NCBI GenBank assembly: GCA_018679695.1
Contig: JAHHKH010000397.1
Location: 1 to 5,533, forward strand
Length of the DNA stretch: 5,533 nucleotides
Direction: 5' to 3'
Source of the DNA: Maribacter sp.
Lineage (GTDB): Bacteria > Bacteroidota > Bacteroidia > Flavobacteriales > Flavobacteriaceae
Of this stretch, positions 1 through 5,533 are shown in pieces. Numbering within the stretch: position 1 is the stretch's first letter; each line of letters starts with the position of its first letter. Under the pieces are notes generated by a model. That model ran no database searches and was not told the origin of the DNA. It saw nothing but the letters and a program-made list of their open reading frames with translations. A program made the translations under genes and the position numbers.

Positions 1-1833
1 ATATGATCCGTATTGCAGATTGATTGGCATATAACCGTTACCTCCTTTTTCCAAATCGGATTCGTCATAACCAACACCTCCATTTGGACTCTCTATACCC
101 ACCAAGGCAAAATCTGCTTCTTCTGGAGTATCCACAATAGTAAAATACTTGGCCACCACTTCGATATTAAAAACATCCACCGTTTTTGGTTTTGTAGTAA
201 TGCCCCACCAGTTGGTCGTTGGCGCAATGTAGCGTTGAGGTACGTATACCTTTTGTTTCGTTTTCATTGGAAGGCTCTTGTTGCTGTTCTTTAGCATTAC
301 AATGGACTTCAATTGCGCATCGAACCCAGCTTTCATGAAATCACTATTTCCTACGATGCTTTTTGTTTCCTCAACATTCAGATAAGGGTTCTCAAAAAGA
401 CCCACCCTAAAGATATTGGTCAACAACCTAACCGCAGATTCTTCAAAACGGGCACGCATGGCTTCTTCGCCTATTTCGGCAACGCCTAATTTATAGGCCT
501 CCAAAACCGGAGCCATATCATTGTTACCCCCAAATTGGTCCATTCCTGCATCAATAGCCTTGTAATGACGTTCTGCCACGGATAAACCTTCTACACCAAA
601 GGGTTTGCCTTCAAATCTGGATACTGAGGTCATATCTCTTGTAATACCCCAATCTGTGCATAAGACACCTTCATAACCGTATTTACCTCTCAAGAGATCG
701 GTTATCAAATACTTGTTGTACCCGTTAGCCACTTTTTCTCCTTCTCCTGTAGAAATCGTATAATAAGGCATAACGGCTGAAGCCATTTTTGTAGGTCCGT
801 CCAATTTAAAGGCACCCTCTATAAAAGGTTTCATATGGTCTTTGATATTCTTACCAGGATAAACAGCATAAGCACCATAACCAAAATGACCATCACGACC
901 GCCTTCTTCAGGACCACCACCAGGCCAATGTTTAACCATCGCATTGACACTCTCCATTCCCCAATCACCACCATTTGTCGATTGAAAACCATCTACATAG
1001 GCTTTAGCTAAATCTGCAACCAGGTCCGGGTCTTCTCCCATGGTACCGTCAAAACGGCTCCAACGTGGTTCCGTAGCCAAATCTATTTGTGGAGATAAGG
1101 CTGTGGTAATCCCCAAAGCACGATATTCTTTGGATGCGATTTCGCCAAATTGTTTCATCAATGAAGGATCAAAGGAAGCTGCAATGCCTAAAGTTCCTGG
1201 CCACATTGAAATTTCTCCACCGGCACCTGCGTTAAATTCTGCATATGAATCGCTACCATGACGCGGGTCTGAACTTGTATTCACAGGTATACCCAAATAC
1301 AGACCTTCTGCAAAAGCCTGGGCATTATTGTTCCATTGGGCAGCAACAGCGGGACTCTCAACTGAGGTAATCAACACATGACGTAAGTGGTCATCGGTTA
1401 AAAATTTCTTTTGCTCATCGGATAGATCACTTGTTTTAGCACCACTTTCCGCAAAGGGTTTTCCACCATAACTTGATGCGCCCCAACCACGAGTAGCTCC
1501 TGGCAGGGATTGATGCGAACTGTACAACATAAGTCCTGCGATATCTTCAAGGCTCATTTGCTGCGCCAAATTTGTCGCACGTTGATTTACCGGCAAACGC
1601 CAATCCTCGTAGGCATCCAATGTTCCGTTTTTATTTAAATCTTTAAAGGCATATCTATCTACTGTCAATATTTTGACACCAGATTCAGGGTTATACCCCA
1701 AAGTACTTCCGTCATTATTTGAAACTTCTACGAAACCGTCTTTTTCTACTGATGTAAATTTTTCACCACAACTACTTAAGAGTAATGAAATGATGATAAC
1801 GGGTAGTTGGTAATATGATTTTTTGAATTGCAT
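1..1833 (-). CDS. Glycoside hydrolase family 3 lipoprotein, beta-glucosidase-like (3' end outside window)
   Basis: Predicted exo-acting beta-glycosidase, probably cutting terminal beta-linked glucose from oligosaccharides on the periplasmic or outer-membrane side. Reading leftward from the ATG at 1831-1833, 611 codons stay open to the window edge. Residues 1-22 are a lipoprotein signal: KK, a hydrophobic stretch, then lipobox LSSC with Cys22. Residues 65-76 form a complete EF-hand loop (D65, N67, N69, T71, D73, E76). The GH3 barrel follows: LAQQMSLEDIAGLM near 89-102, DPRHG 189-193, EPRW 255-258, GEDPD 266-270, KHW 301-303, and GVLCTDWG with the likely nucleophile Asp394. The second GH3 domain starts around VMLKN (512-516) and is cut off, so the acid/base residue cannot be assigned. 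Family members usually run 700-850 residues, so roughly 100-200 are missing. The start lies 60 bases downstream of marR with no terminator between, suggesting co-transcription. Family is sure; substrate (beta-glucan, xyloside or another) is inference. Confidence 0.93.
   Translation of the reverse strand, partial: MQFKKSYYQLPVIIISLLLSSCGEKFTSVEKDGFVEVSNNDGSTLGYNPESGVKILTVDRYAFKDLNKNGTLDAYEDWRLPVNQRATNLAQQMSLEDIAGLMLYSSHQSLPGATRGWGASSYGGKPFAESGAKTSDLSDEQKKFLTDDHLRHVLITSVESPAVAAQWNNNAQAFAEGLYLGIPVNTSSDPRHGSDSYAEFNAGAGGEISMWPGTLGIAASFDPSLMKQFGEIASKEYRALGITTALSPQIDLATEPRWSRFDGTMGEDPDLVADLAKAYVDGFQSTNGGDWGMESVNAMVKHWPGGGPEEGGRDGHFGYGAYAVYPGKNIKDHMKPFIEGAFKLDGPTKMASAVMPYYTISTGEGEKVANGYNKYLITDLLRGKYGYEGVLCTDWGITRDMTSVSRFEGKPFGVEGLSVAERHYKAIDAGMDQFGGNNDMAPVLEAYKLGVAEIGEEAMRARFEESAVRLLTNIFRVGLFENPYLNVEETKSIVGNSDFMKAGFDAQLKSIVMLKNSNKSLPMKTKQKVYVPQRYIAPTTNWWGITTKPKTVDVFNIEVVAKYFTIVDTPEEADFALVGIESPNGGVGYDESDLEKGGNGYMPINLQYGSY
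1606..1641 (-). other. EF-hand calcium-binding loop in the GH3 protein (residues 65-76)
   Basis: The twelve residues DLNKNGTLDAYE match the canonical EF-hand loop: oxygen ligands at positions 1, 3, 5, 7, 9 and 12 (D, N, N, T, D, E), Gly at 6 and a hydrophobic residue at 8. It lies between the lipoprotein anchor and the catalytic barrel and is followed at once by DWRLP. Only one loop is visible, so this is not a paired EF-hand or a two-repeat dockerin. Calcium binding is inferred from the motif. Confidence 0.75.
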
Positions 1834-1893
1834 GGGTTTTGGATTTATTTAGATACTATTTTTTTGCTTTTCTTATTTGTGCTCAACATTTTC

Positions 1894-2337
1894 TTATTTA
1901 ATCATTTTTTTTAATTCGTCCCTGAATTTTGATTCATTTGACAATTTGCCAAAATATGAATCGTTCACCCTGTTGATTATTTCAATAGCCTGCTGAAGCT
2001 TATAAATTCCTTTCTTGGTCAAAGAAACGCATTTTGCCCTTGTGTCAGTTTCGTGCTCCTTACGTTCTACCAATTCATTTTTTTGTAGTGTCCGAAGTAT
2101 TTTTGAAACCATCATGCTGTCAGTACTACTTTGAACGGCAATTTCTTTTTGGGTTACACTTTTTGAACTCTTTAAAAGCCAGCCCAATGCTATCATAATA
2201 ACGAATTGTGTATGGGTCAGATGAATTTCGTCCAATGCTCGGTTCATTTGTCTTTGCCATAGCATGGTCGTTTGCCAAAGTAAATACCCTGAATCTTCCT
2301 CGGGATTTTTGTAATGAAAATTAATTTTATTGGCCAT
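1894..2337 (-). CDS. MarR-family winged-helix transcriptional regulator
   Basis: Cytoplasmic DNA-binding regulator of 147 residues, the usual MarR length, expected to act as a dimer on a palindromic operator and to respond to a small ligand or oxidant. The N-terminal helix (GYLLWQTTMLWQRQMNRALDEI, roughly 17-38) would form the dimer interface. The winged helix-turn-helix covers about 41-112: LTHTQF enters it, VTQKEIAVQS is the support helix, STDSMMVSKILRTLQ (71-85) the recognition helix, and the wing carries D98 and R100 of the family's DxR signature before VSLTKKG. A single cysteine, C103, lies in the wing. The ATG at 2335-2337 is preceded by a weak purine patch and is the only sensible start. 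The GH3 gene begins 60 bases downstream on the same strand, so marR probably regulates itself and that gene. The ligand cannot be read from sequence. Confidence 0.92.
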   Translation of the reverse strand: MANKINFHYKNPEEDSGYLLWQTTMLWQRQMNRALDEIHLTHTQFVIMIALGWLLKSSKSVTQKEIAVQSSTDSMMVSKILRTLQKNELVERKEHETDTRAKCVSLTKKGIYKLQQAIEIINRVNDSYFGKLSNESKFRDELKKMIK

Positions 2338-2371
2338 TTCCTGTTGAAATCAATATTGTGCTAGTTAAGCT

Positions 2372-2387
2372 ATTTGCGTTGCCAAAT
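2372..2387. promoter_or_regulatory. Candidate MarR operator (ATTTG-N6-CAAAT)
   Basis: This is a 16-base interrupted palindrome with perfect 5-base arms (2372-2376 and 2383-2387). It lies between the putative -7 element and the marR start codon. MarR proteins typically bind 16-20 base imperfect palindromes next to their own promoter, so position and size fit autoregulation. The arms are short and AT-rich, so chance occurrence is possible. A perfect 8-base palindrome CAATATTG (2351-2358) nearby is a weaker alternative. Confidence 0.35.
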
Positions 2388-2409
2388 GGTTTCCCCTAAA
2401 TAATAGCTA

Positions 2410-2417
2410 CAAATATA
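2410..2417 (-). promoter_or_regulatory. Bacteroidota -7 element (TATATTTG) for marR
   Basis: On the minus strand the sequence TATATTTG is an exact match to the Bacteroidota TAnnTTTG -7 consensus. It lies 73 bases upstream of the marR start codon and would give a 5' leader of roughly 65 bases. No clear -33 TTG is present at the expected distance; the best candidate there is TTA, so the promoter may be weak or need an activator. It could drive both marR and the GH3 gene. Confidence 0.45.
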
Positions 2418-2750
2418 ATATACCCGACTATTAAATAATGATGTTTTATAACTTTTTCTTTGCAAATACCTATTCCGCGAAGTAAATATTCCCTAAAACA
2501 GAAAGGATTTTACCCTATAAAGAGCTATAAGACACTTTTATTTAAATTTTTAAGGGTATTAATCTTTCCAGGGTCACCTTTGAAATCGAATAGATATTCA
2601 CCTACATCTTTACTTAGGCATTTCAAGTCACTATACGATAGGAGTTTTGTAAACTTTCAACTTCAACAAATTGAATTAAGAGGAGAAATGTTCAAATAAT
2701 TGTCGAATAAAACGGCCGATTATTGGAAATGAACAATCAAAATAAGAAAG

Positions 2751-2776
2751 TCCCATAAAACCTTGGTTTTATGGGG
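2751..2776 (-). terminator. Strong terminator-like hairpin, leftward
   Basis: A perfect 11-base inverted repeat, CCCATAAAACC (2752-2762) against GGTTTTATGGG (2765-2775), is separated by only two bases, so the RNA would fold with a 4-6 base loop. On the minus strand it is followed by the U-rich run ACTTTCTTATTTTG, as expected of an intrinsic terminator. On the plus strand the following bases are GCCGTCAATG, with no U-run. It therefore best fits the end of a leftward transcript starting inside the divergent spacer, although it could also act as a DNA cruciform or protein site. Confidence 0.5.
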
Positions 2777-2871
2777 CCGTCAATGAACTTGAAATAAGTC
2801 CATCTTTATAATTAAATTTTTGTGTGAAGGCCGTCTATTTTCCACACTTGAAAATGAAGGTACAAAATATG

Positions 2872-2907
2872 GTTTACCCCCTAATAAGCAGGTGTTCATT
2901 GGTAAAC
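2872..2907. repeat. Inverted repeat GTTTACC / GGTAAAC
   Basis: Perfect 7-base arms at 2872-2878 and 2901-2907 are separated by 22 bases, upstream of the desaturase promoter and inside the possible leftward transcript that ends at the hairpin near 2751. A second, weaker pair (GTGTG 2822-2826 and CACAC 2843-2847) lies beside it. These may be regulator half-sites or RNA structure. Arms this short can occur by chance. Confidence 0.25.
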
Positions 2908-2962
2908 TGTGCCGTTCCAATTCCATTTTTTGGATTAACAGATACAAAACTGACCAAAATCA

Positions 2963-2994
2963 TTGCCTCGAACAGTAGGTATTAAATAAATTTC
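2963..2994 (+). promoter_or_regulatory. Candidate desaturase promoter (TTG-N21-TAAATTTC)
   Basis: A -33 type TTG (2963-2965) and TAAATTTC (2987-2994) are 21 bases apart. This matches the Bacteroidota TTG-N19-21-TAnnTTTG arrangement with a single mismatch at the last base. Transcription would start near 3000, leaving a short AT-rich leader of about 20 bases before the ATG at 3023 with no Shine-Dalgarno sequence, which is normal for this phylum. Confidence 0.4.
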
Positions 2995-3022
2995 GAATGT
3001 AATTTTAATTTAGATCAATATT

Positions 3023-4147
3023 ATGGAAACCCTTAAATTCGTAAGGCAAAACAGTAAAGAACGAGAGTTTGCCAATGAAGTCAGAAAACGGGTACGGGCC
3101 TATTTCAAGGATAACAATATTTCTATTTATGGTAACTTCAATATGTACCTGAAGTCGGCCGTTATTTTAGGTGTTTATTTAGTGCCTTTTATCATATTGC
3201 TCACCATGTCCGTATCGCCCTGGACGGGGCTGGTTTTAGCTGTTATTATGGGTATAGGGGAAGCCGGCGTGGGGATGTCGATCATGCATGACGGGGTACA
3301 CCATGCCTATTCGTCAAAAAAATGGGTAAATGATCTAGCTTCGTCTACCATGTTCCTTTTAGGAAGCAATATCTTTAATTGGAAAATACAGCATAACATT
3401 AAGCATCATACGTTTACCAATATTTACAATTATGACCCTGATATTTCTAACTTAAAGATAATCCGTTTGTGCCAATATGGGCCACTTAAAAAGTATCATT
3501 GTTATCAGCATTTCTATGCCTTCCCACTATATGGCCTCATGACATTTGCGAGATTGTTTGGTGAAATTGGAGTATTGCTGGAGTATAACAAAAAAGGCAT
3601 CACTAAGGAGCAAAACGTTAATCCAACATGGCAACTGGTAAAACTTATTGCCATTAAGGTCATCTACTTTGCAGCTATTATTGGCCTGCCCTTATATTTT
3701 ACGGATTTCGCTTTCTGGCAAATATTAATTGGCTTTATTGCCTTACATGTAACCGCAGGGATGATCATGAGCACGGTATTTCAAATGGCACATGTAGTAG
3801 AGGGTACGGATCAGCTTTTTGTTGATAAAGACCGACAAATTAAACACGATTGGCTGGTACACCAACTCAATACCACATCAGATTTTGGAAGAAAGAATGG
3901 TCTATTCAGCTGGTATATTGGCGGACTGGATTTTCAGATTGAGCATCATATTTTTCAAAATATATGTCATGTGCATTATCCTGCGATTGCCGGTATTATT
4001 AAAACAACTGCTGAAGAATATGGGTTCACCTATAACCTGAAGCCCAATGTTTTTAGTGCACTCGCCTCTCACTTTCGAAGGTTAAAAGAGTTGGGCAATG
4101 TGGGAACGCCACCTGCACCATTGACTGGTATGGCATCTGTGCAGTAG
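3023..4147 (+). CDS. Membrane acyl-lipid / acyl-CoA desaturase, front-end type
   Basis: Integral membrane di-iron enzyme that introduces a cis double bond into a fatty acyl chain using O2 and electrons from a ferredoxin or cytochrome partner, adjusting membrane fluidity. The 374-residue protein has all three histidine boxes: HDGVHH (89-94), HNIKHH (124-129) and QIEHH (305-309). Two further conserved histidines are H257 (MAHVVEG) and H280 (VHQLNTT). Hydrophobic pairs near 44-83 and 205-250 give the usual membrane layout. The Gln that replaces the first His of box three, with the context GGLDFQIEHHIF, is typical of front-end and linoleoyl-CoA-type desaturases (the DesA group). No N-terminal cytochrome b5 domain is present, so the electron donor must be separate, and none is encoded nearby. 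The ATG at 3023 is chosen because METLKF reads directly into the conserved N-terminus after an AT-rich leader. The gene stands alone with its own promoter. Regiospecificity cannot be read from sequence. Confidence 0.95.
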   Translation: METLKFVRQNSKEREFANEVRKRVRAYFKDNNISIYGNFNMYLKSAVILGVYLVPFIILLTMSVSPWTGLVLAVIMGIGEAGVGMSIMHDGVHHAYSSKKWVNDLASSTMFLLGSNIFNWKIQHNIKHHTFTNIYNYDPDISNLKIIRLCQYGPLKKYHCYQHFYAFPLYGLMTFARLFGEIGVLLEYNKKGITKEQNVNPTWQLVKLIAIKVIYFAAIIGLPLYFTDFAFWQILIGFIALHVTAGMIMSTVFQMAHVVEGTDQLFVDKDRQIKHDWLVHQLNTTSDFGRKNGLFSWYIGGLDFQIEHHIFQNICHVHYPAIAGIIKTTAEEYGFTYNLKPNVFSALASHFRRLKELGNVGTPPAPLTGMASVQ

Positions 4148-4179
4148 CTATCGCACGAATGCCACTATCACATGAAGAA

Positions 4180-4215
4180 GGTAATTGCTGAATTTATGTG
4201 CAACTAGCAATTGCT
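4180..4215 (+). terminator. Possible weak terminator hairpin after the desaturase
   Basis: Starting 33 bases after the stop codon, GGTAATTGCT (4180-4189) can pair with AGCAATTGCT (4206-4215): seven Watson-Crick pairs next to the loop, then G-C and G-U pairs, around a 16-base loop. The downstream run CCCTTATTCTCCT is pyrimidine-rich but not a clean U-tract, so this is only a weak candidate. The right arm is itself a perfect 10-base palindrome. Confidence 0.25.
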
Positions 4216-4530
4216 CCCTTATTCTCCTAAAGAATTTTATCATTGCCTCGTTGGTTGGTCATAATGAAGGCTGACAAGCAAATGTAATTATTGGCGAATA
4301 TTGAAATATATAGTTCATGATCATTTCAAACTTTTATGGGTAAAAGGCACCATTTTTGGATTCCCGTAAAACGGCCATTTTAAAGCACTGAAATAAAAAT
4401 CCTCCTATAGAATGTTACTGCAGTACAAATTTATGGTCTCTATTAATAGTTTCGTTAATTGACCTAACACGGCATACTATGATACCAAACAGGGCCTTAT
4501 TTGCTTAGGACATTAACCTCCATAAGATTG

Positions 4531-4549
4531 TACCAATTTTGGTATTGGT
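4531..4549 (-). terminator. Weak hairpin after the antiporter gene
   Basis: Thirteen bases beyond the antiporter stop on the minus strand, ACCAAT (4532-4537) can pair with ATTGGT (4544-4549) around a 6-base loop. The same stretch also forms an alternative near-palindrome, TACCAATTTTGGTA (4531-4544). Only a short, imperfect U-rich run follows. It may be a weak terminator; the short AT-rich stem makes this uncertain. Confidence 0.2.
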
Positions 4550-4561
4550 TCAATTCTTAGC

Positions 4562-5506
4562 TTAACTGATCATATATTTTGTAAAGCTATAGGCAAGATA
4601 TAGCACTACCAGGACCAACCCTTCCTTTTTTTGCAGGCCTCTCCTTCGGTTTAAAAACCAAATGAAAATGATACTTATTACCAAAAGTACGGGCAAATCG
4701 AACCATAAAACCACATTGCCGACTTCTATCCTGGAGATAAGCGAGCCAATACCCAAGGGAACCAAAAGGTCAAAAATATTACTTCCCACGATATTACCCA
4801 CCGAAAGACTGGCTTTCCCTTCGGAGAGTGCCTTCAATGAAATGGCAAGTTCAGGTAGACTTGTTCCCAACCCAATAATAATGGCACCTATAAATGATTG
4901 GCGAATATCCCATTTGTCAACCAGGATAAGGGCGTTTTCCACGGTAATATGCGAACAAATGATTACCACACCTAAACTGCTTAAAAGGAAAATGATGGGC
5001 AGCACAATACCTTTGATGTTTTCCTTGGAGGCATCCTCAGTTCTGGTCTTTTTTTCTCGACGGTATAAAGTAATGATGTACATTAAAAAAGCGATGAGCA
5101 GTAAAGCACCGTCATTCCAGGTTATTACATTATCAAAAGCTACGAGTGCCAATAAAATGACAGACCCAGCCAATTCGGTCGCAATTTGTCGCGTCTTGAT
5201 CTCTCCGGCGGTAATATAATAGAACAAAGCGATGCTACCGATAACAACACTTATCTGGGCGATGGAACTACCAATCGCATTACCGATGACCACACCCGAT
5301 GCATCATTACCTGCCAAGTTCTGCAAAGCGCCATCAATGGCCACGACCAATTCTGGTAGATCAGTACCAAAGGCTAAAATGGTAAGCCCAATGAACAATT
5401 CCGAAAGATTGAAATACCGGGCAATTTTTACCGCGTTTCTGACGGTAAACTCGGTACCCGCCCAAAGACCTAATATTCCGATAAGTAGATATAGAAAGGG
5501 ATTCAC
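4562..5506 (-). CDS. CaCA-superfamily sodium/calcium (cation) antiporter
   Basis: Polytopic inner-membrane exchanger expected to use the Na+ or H+ gradient to expel Ca2+ or a related cation. The 314 residues form about ten membrane segments arranged as two inverted halves split by a charged loop (148-165, YRREKKTRTEDASKENIK region). The two alpha repeats are clear: GTDLPE (47-52) with GNAIGSSIAQ (75-84), and GTSLPE (214-219) with GNIVGSNIFD (237-246). By alignment to the archaeal exchanger NCX_Mj, the binding glutamates are E52 and E219, and D246 matches Asp240. The first repeat is unusual: D49 replaces the common Ser and Q84 the common Asn, so stoichiometry or ion choice may differ from the YrbG-type norm. 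The ATG at 5504-5506 opens directly into the first membrane helix. Only 27 upstream bases are visible, so its promoter and any upstream partner cannot be judged. No operon partner lies downstream. Confidence 0.93.
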   Translation of the reverse strand: MNPFLYLLIGILGLWAGTEFTVRNAVKIARYFNLSELFIGLTILAFGTDLPELVVAIDGALQNLAGNDASGVVIGNAIGSSIAQISVVIGSIALFYYITAGEIKTRQIATELAGSVILLALVAFDNVITWNDGALLLIAFLMYIITLYRREKKTRTEDASKENIKGIVLPIIFLLSSLGVVIICSHITVENALILVDKWDIRQSFIGAIIIGLGTSLPELAISLKALSEGKASLSVGNIVGSNIFDLLVPLGIGSLISRIEVGNVVLWFDLPVLLVISIIFIWFLNRRRGLQKKEGLVLVVLYLAYSFTKYMIS

Positions 5507-5533
5507 ATTATTTTATATTTGGAATTTCTCTTT

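Larger units (their letters stand above)
2338..3022. other. Divergent spacer without a convincing protein gene
   Basis: These 685 bases separate the divergently read marR and desaturase genes. They contain the marR promoter and operator candidates on the left and the desaturase promoter on the right. In the middle is a strong terminator-like hairpin. Two open frames were considered: a 79-codon plus-strand frame with a TTG start (2460-2699) and a 48-codon minus-strand frame (2780-2926). Neither resembles a family I recognise, and neither has a convincing ribosome binding site. Between 2480 and 2690 the minus strand has short protein-like stretches in two frames interrupted by stops, which may be a decayed gene or chance. 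Confidence 0.6.
4148..4561. other. Convergent spacer, no gene seen
   Basis: These 414 bases lie between the convergent 3' ends of the desaturase and antiporter genes. No open frame longer than about 20 codons looks coding, and no RNA gene was recognised. Besides the two weak hairpins listed separately there is a 7-base inverted repeat (TTGAAAT 4301-4307, ATTTCAA 4323-4329). On the minus strand there is a purine-rich AGGAGG near 4402-4407 with no start codon at a useful distance. The region is longer than a simple convergent junction needs. Confidence 0.6.

Noticed and set aside
13..294. Open frame of 93 codons on the plus strand
   Set aside because: Antisense to the GH3 coding sequence, which reads through this stretch as a recognisable second GH3 domain.
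1040..1261. Open frame of 73 codons on the plus strand
   Set aside because: Antisense to the catalytic barrel of the GH3 gene, including the DPRHG, EPRW and GEDPD motif region.
1834..1893. Separate promoter for the GH3 gene in the 60-base gap
   Set aside because: A TTG is present, but no TAnnTTTG-like element lies at the right distance; co-transcription with marR explains the arrangement better.
2460..2699. 79-codon plus-strand frame as a real gene
   Set aside because: TTG start, no ribosome binding site, only a mismatched TTTCTTTG element overlapping the start, basic low-complexity translation and no recognised family.
2680..2699. AGGAG followed by ATG TTC AAA TAA, a possible tiny leader peptide
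   Set aside because: The product would be three residues, Shine-Dalgarno use is rare in Bacteroidota, and no gene follows that it could control.
2429..2989. Repeated TATTAAATAA at 2429-2438 and 2980-2989
   Set aside because: A ten-base purely A/T repeat in AT-rich spacer is expected by chance.
3819..4040. Open frame of 73 codons on the plus strand in another frame
   Set aside because: Overlaps the desaturase segment holding the third histidine box; it has no start signal or family resemblance of its own.
4662..5219. Open frame of 185 codons on the plus strand
   Set aside because: It lies wholly antisense to the antiporter, whose membrane helices and alpha repeats are clearly coding. Its translation is serine/lysine-rich with no family resemblance.
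1..5533. A new multi-gene defence, mobile or biosynthetic system
   Set aside because: All four clear genes belong to well-known families and face in different directions. There is no integrase, transposase, CRISPR array, toxin-antitoxin pair or nuclease.

Overview
The window looks like a piece of chromosome from a member of the Bacteroidota, most likely a Flavobacteriaceae-type (often marine) bacterium. The supporting signs are AT-rich DNA with very AT-rich gene starts that lack Shine-Dalgarno sequences, promoter elements of the TAnnTTTG type, a secreted lipoprotein glycoside hydrolase, and a Bacteroidota-style acyl-lipid desaturase. The assignment rests on sequence character and protein style only; no database was searched.

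Layout: the left third (1-1833, minus strand) is the first 611 codons of a family 3 glycoside hydrolase lipoprotein; its 3' end lies outside the window. Sixty bases upstream of it on the same strand is a complete MarR-family regulator (1894-2337), so the two probably form a regulator-enzyme transcription unit read leftward. A good TAnnTTTG element and an ATTTG-N6-CAAAT palindrome sit in front of marR. Next comes a 685-base divergent spacer (2338-3022) with no convincing protein gene. It does hold a strong inverted repeat (2752-2775) that looks like an intrinsic terminator for leftward transcription, which is odd between two divergent genes. Rightward from the spacer runs a complete membrane fatty acid desaturase (3023-4147) with all three histidine boxes and a plausible promoter of its own. 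A 414-base convergent spacer follows (4148-4561) with two weak hairpins. The right end is a complete CaCA-superfamily cation antiporter (4562-5506, minus strand).

The genes do not form one pathway. The marR-GH3 pair suggests regulated breakdown of a beta-linked glucan or oligosaccharide outside the cytoplasm. The desaturase adjusts membrane lipid unsaturation and the antiporter handles Ca2+ or another cation; both look like stand-alone housekeeping genes. I see no mobile element, CRISPR array, tRNA, rRNA or defence system. The points most worth checking are the terminator-like hairpin inside the divergent spacer and the non-canonical first ion-binding repeat of the antiporter.
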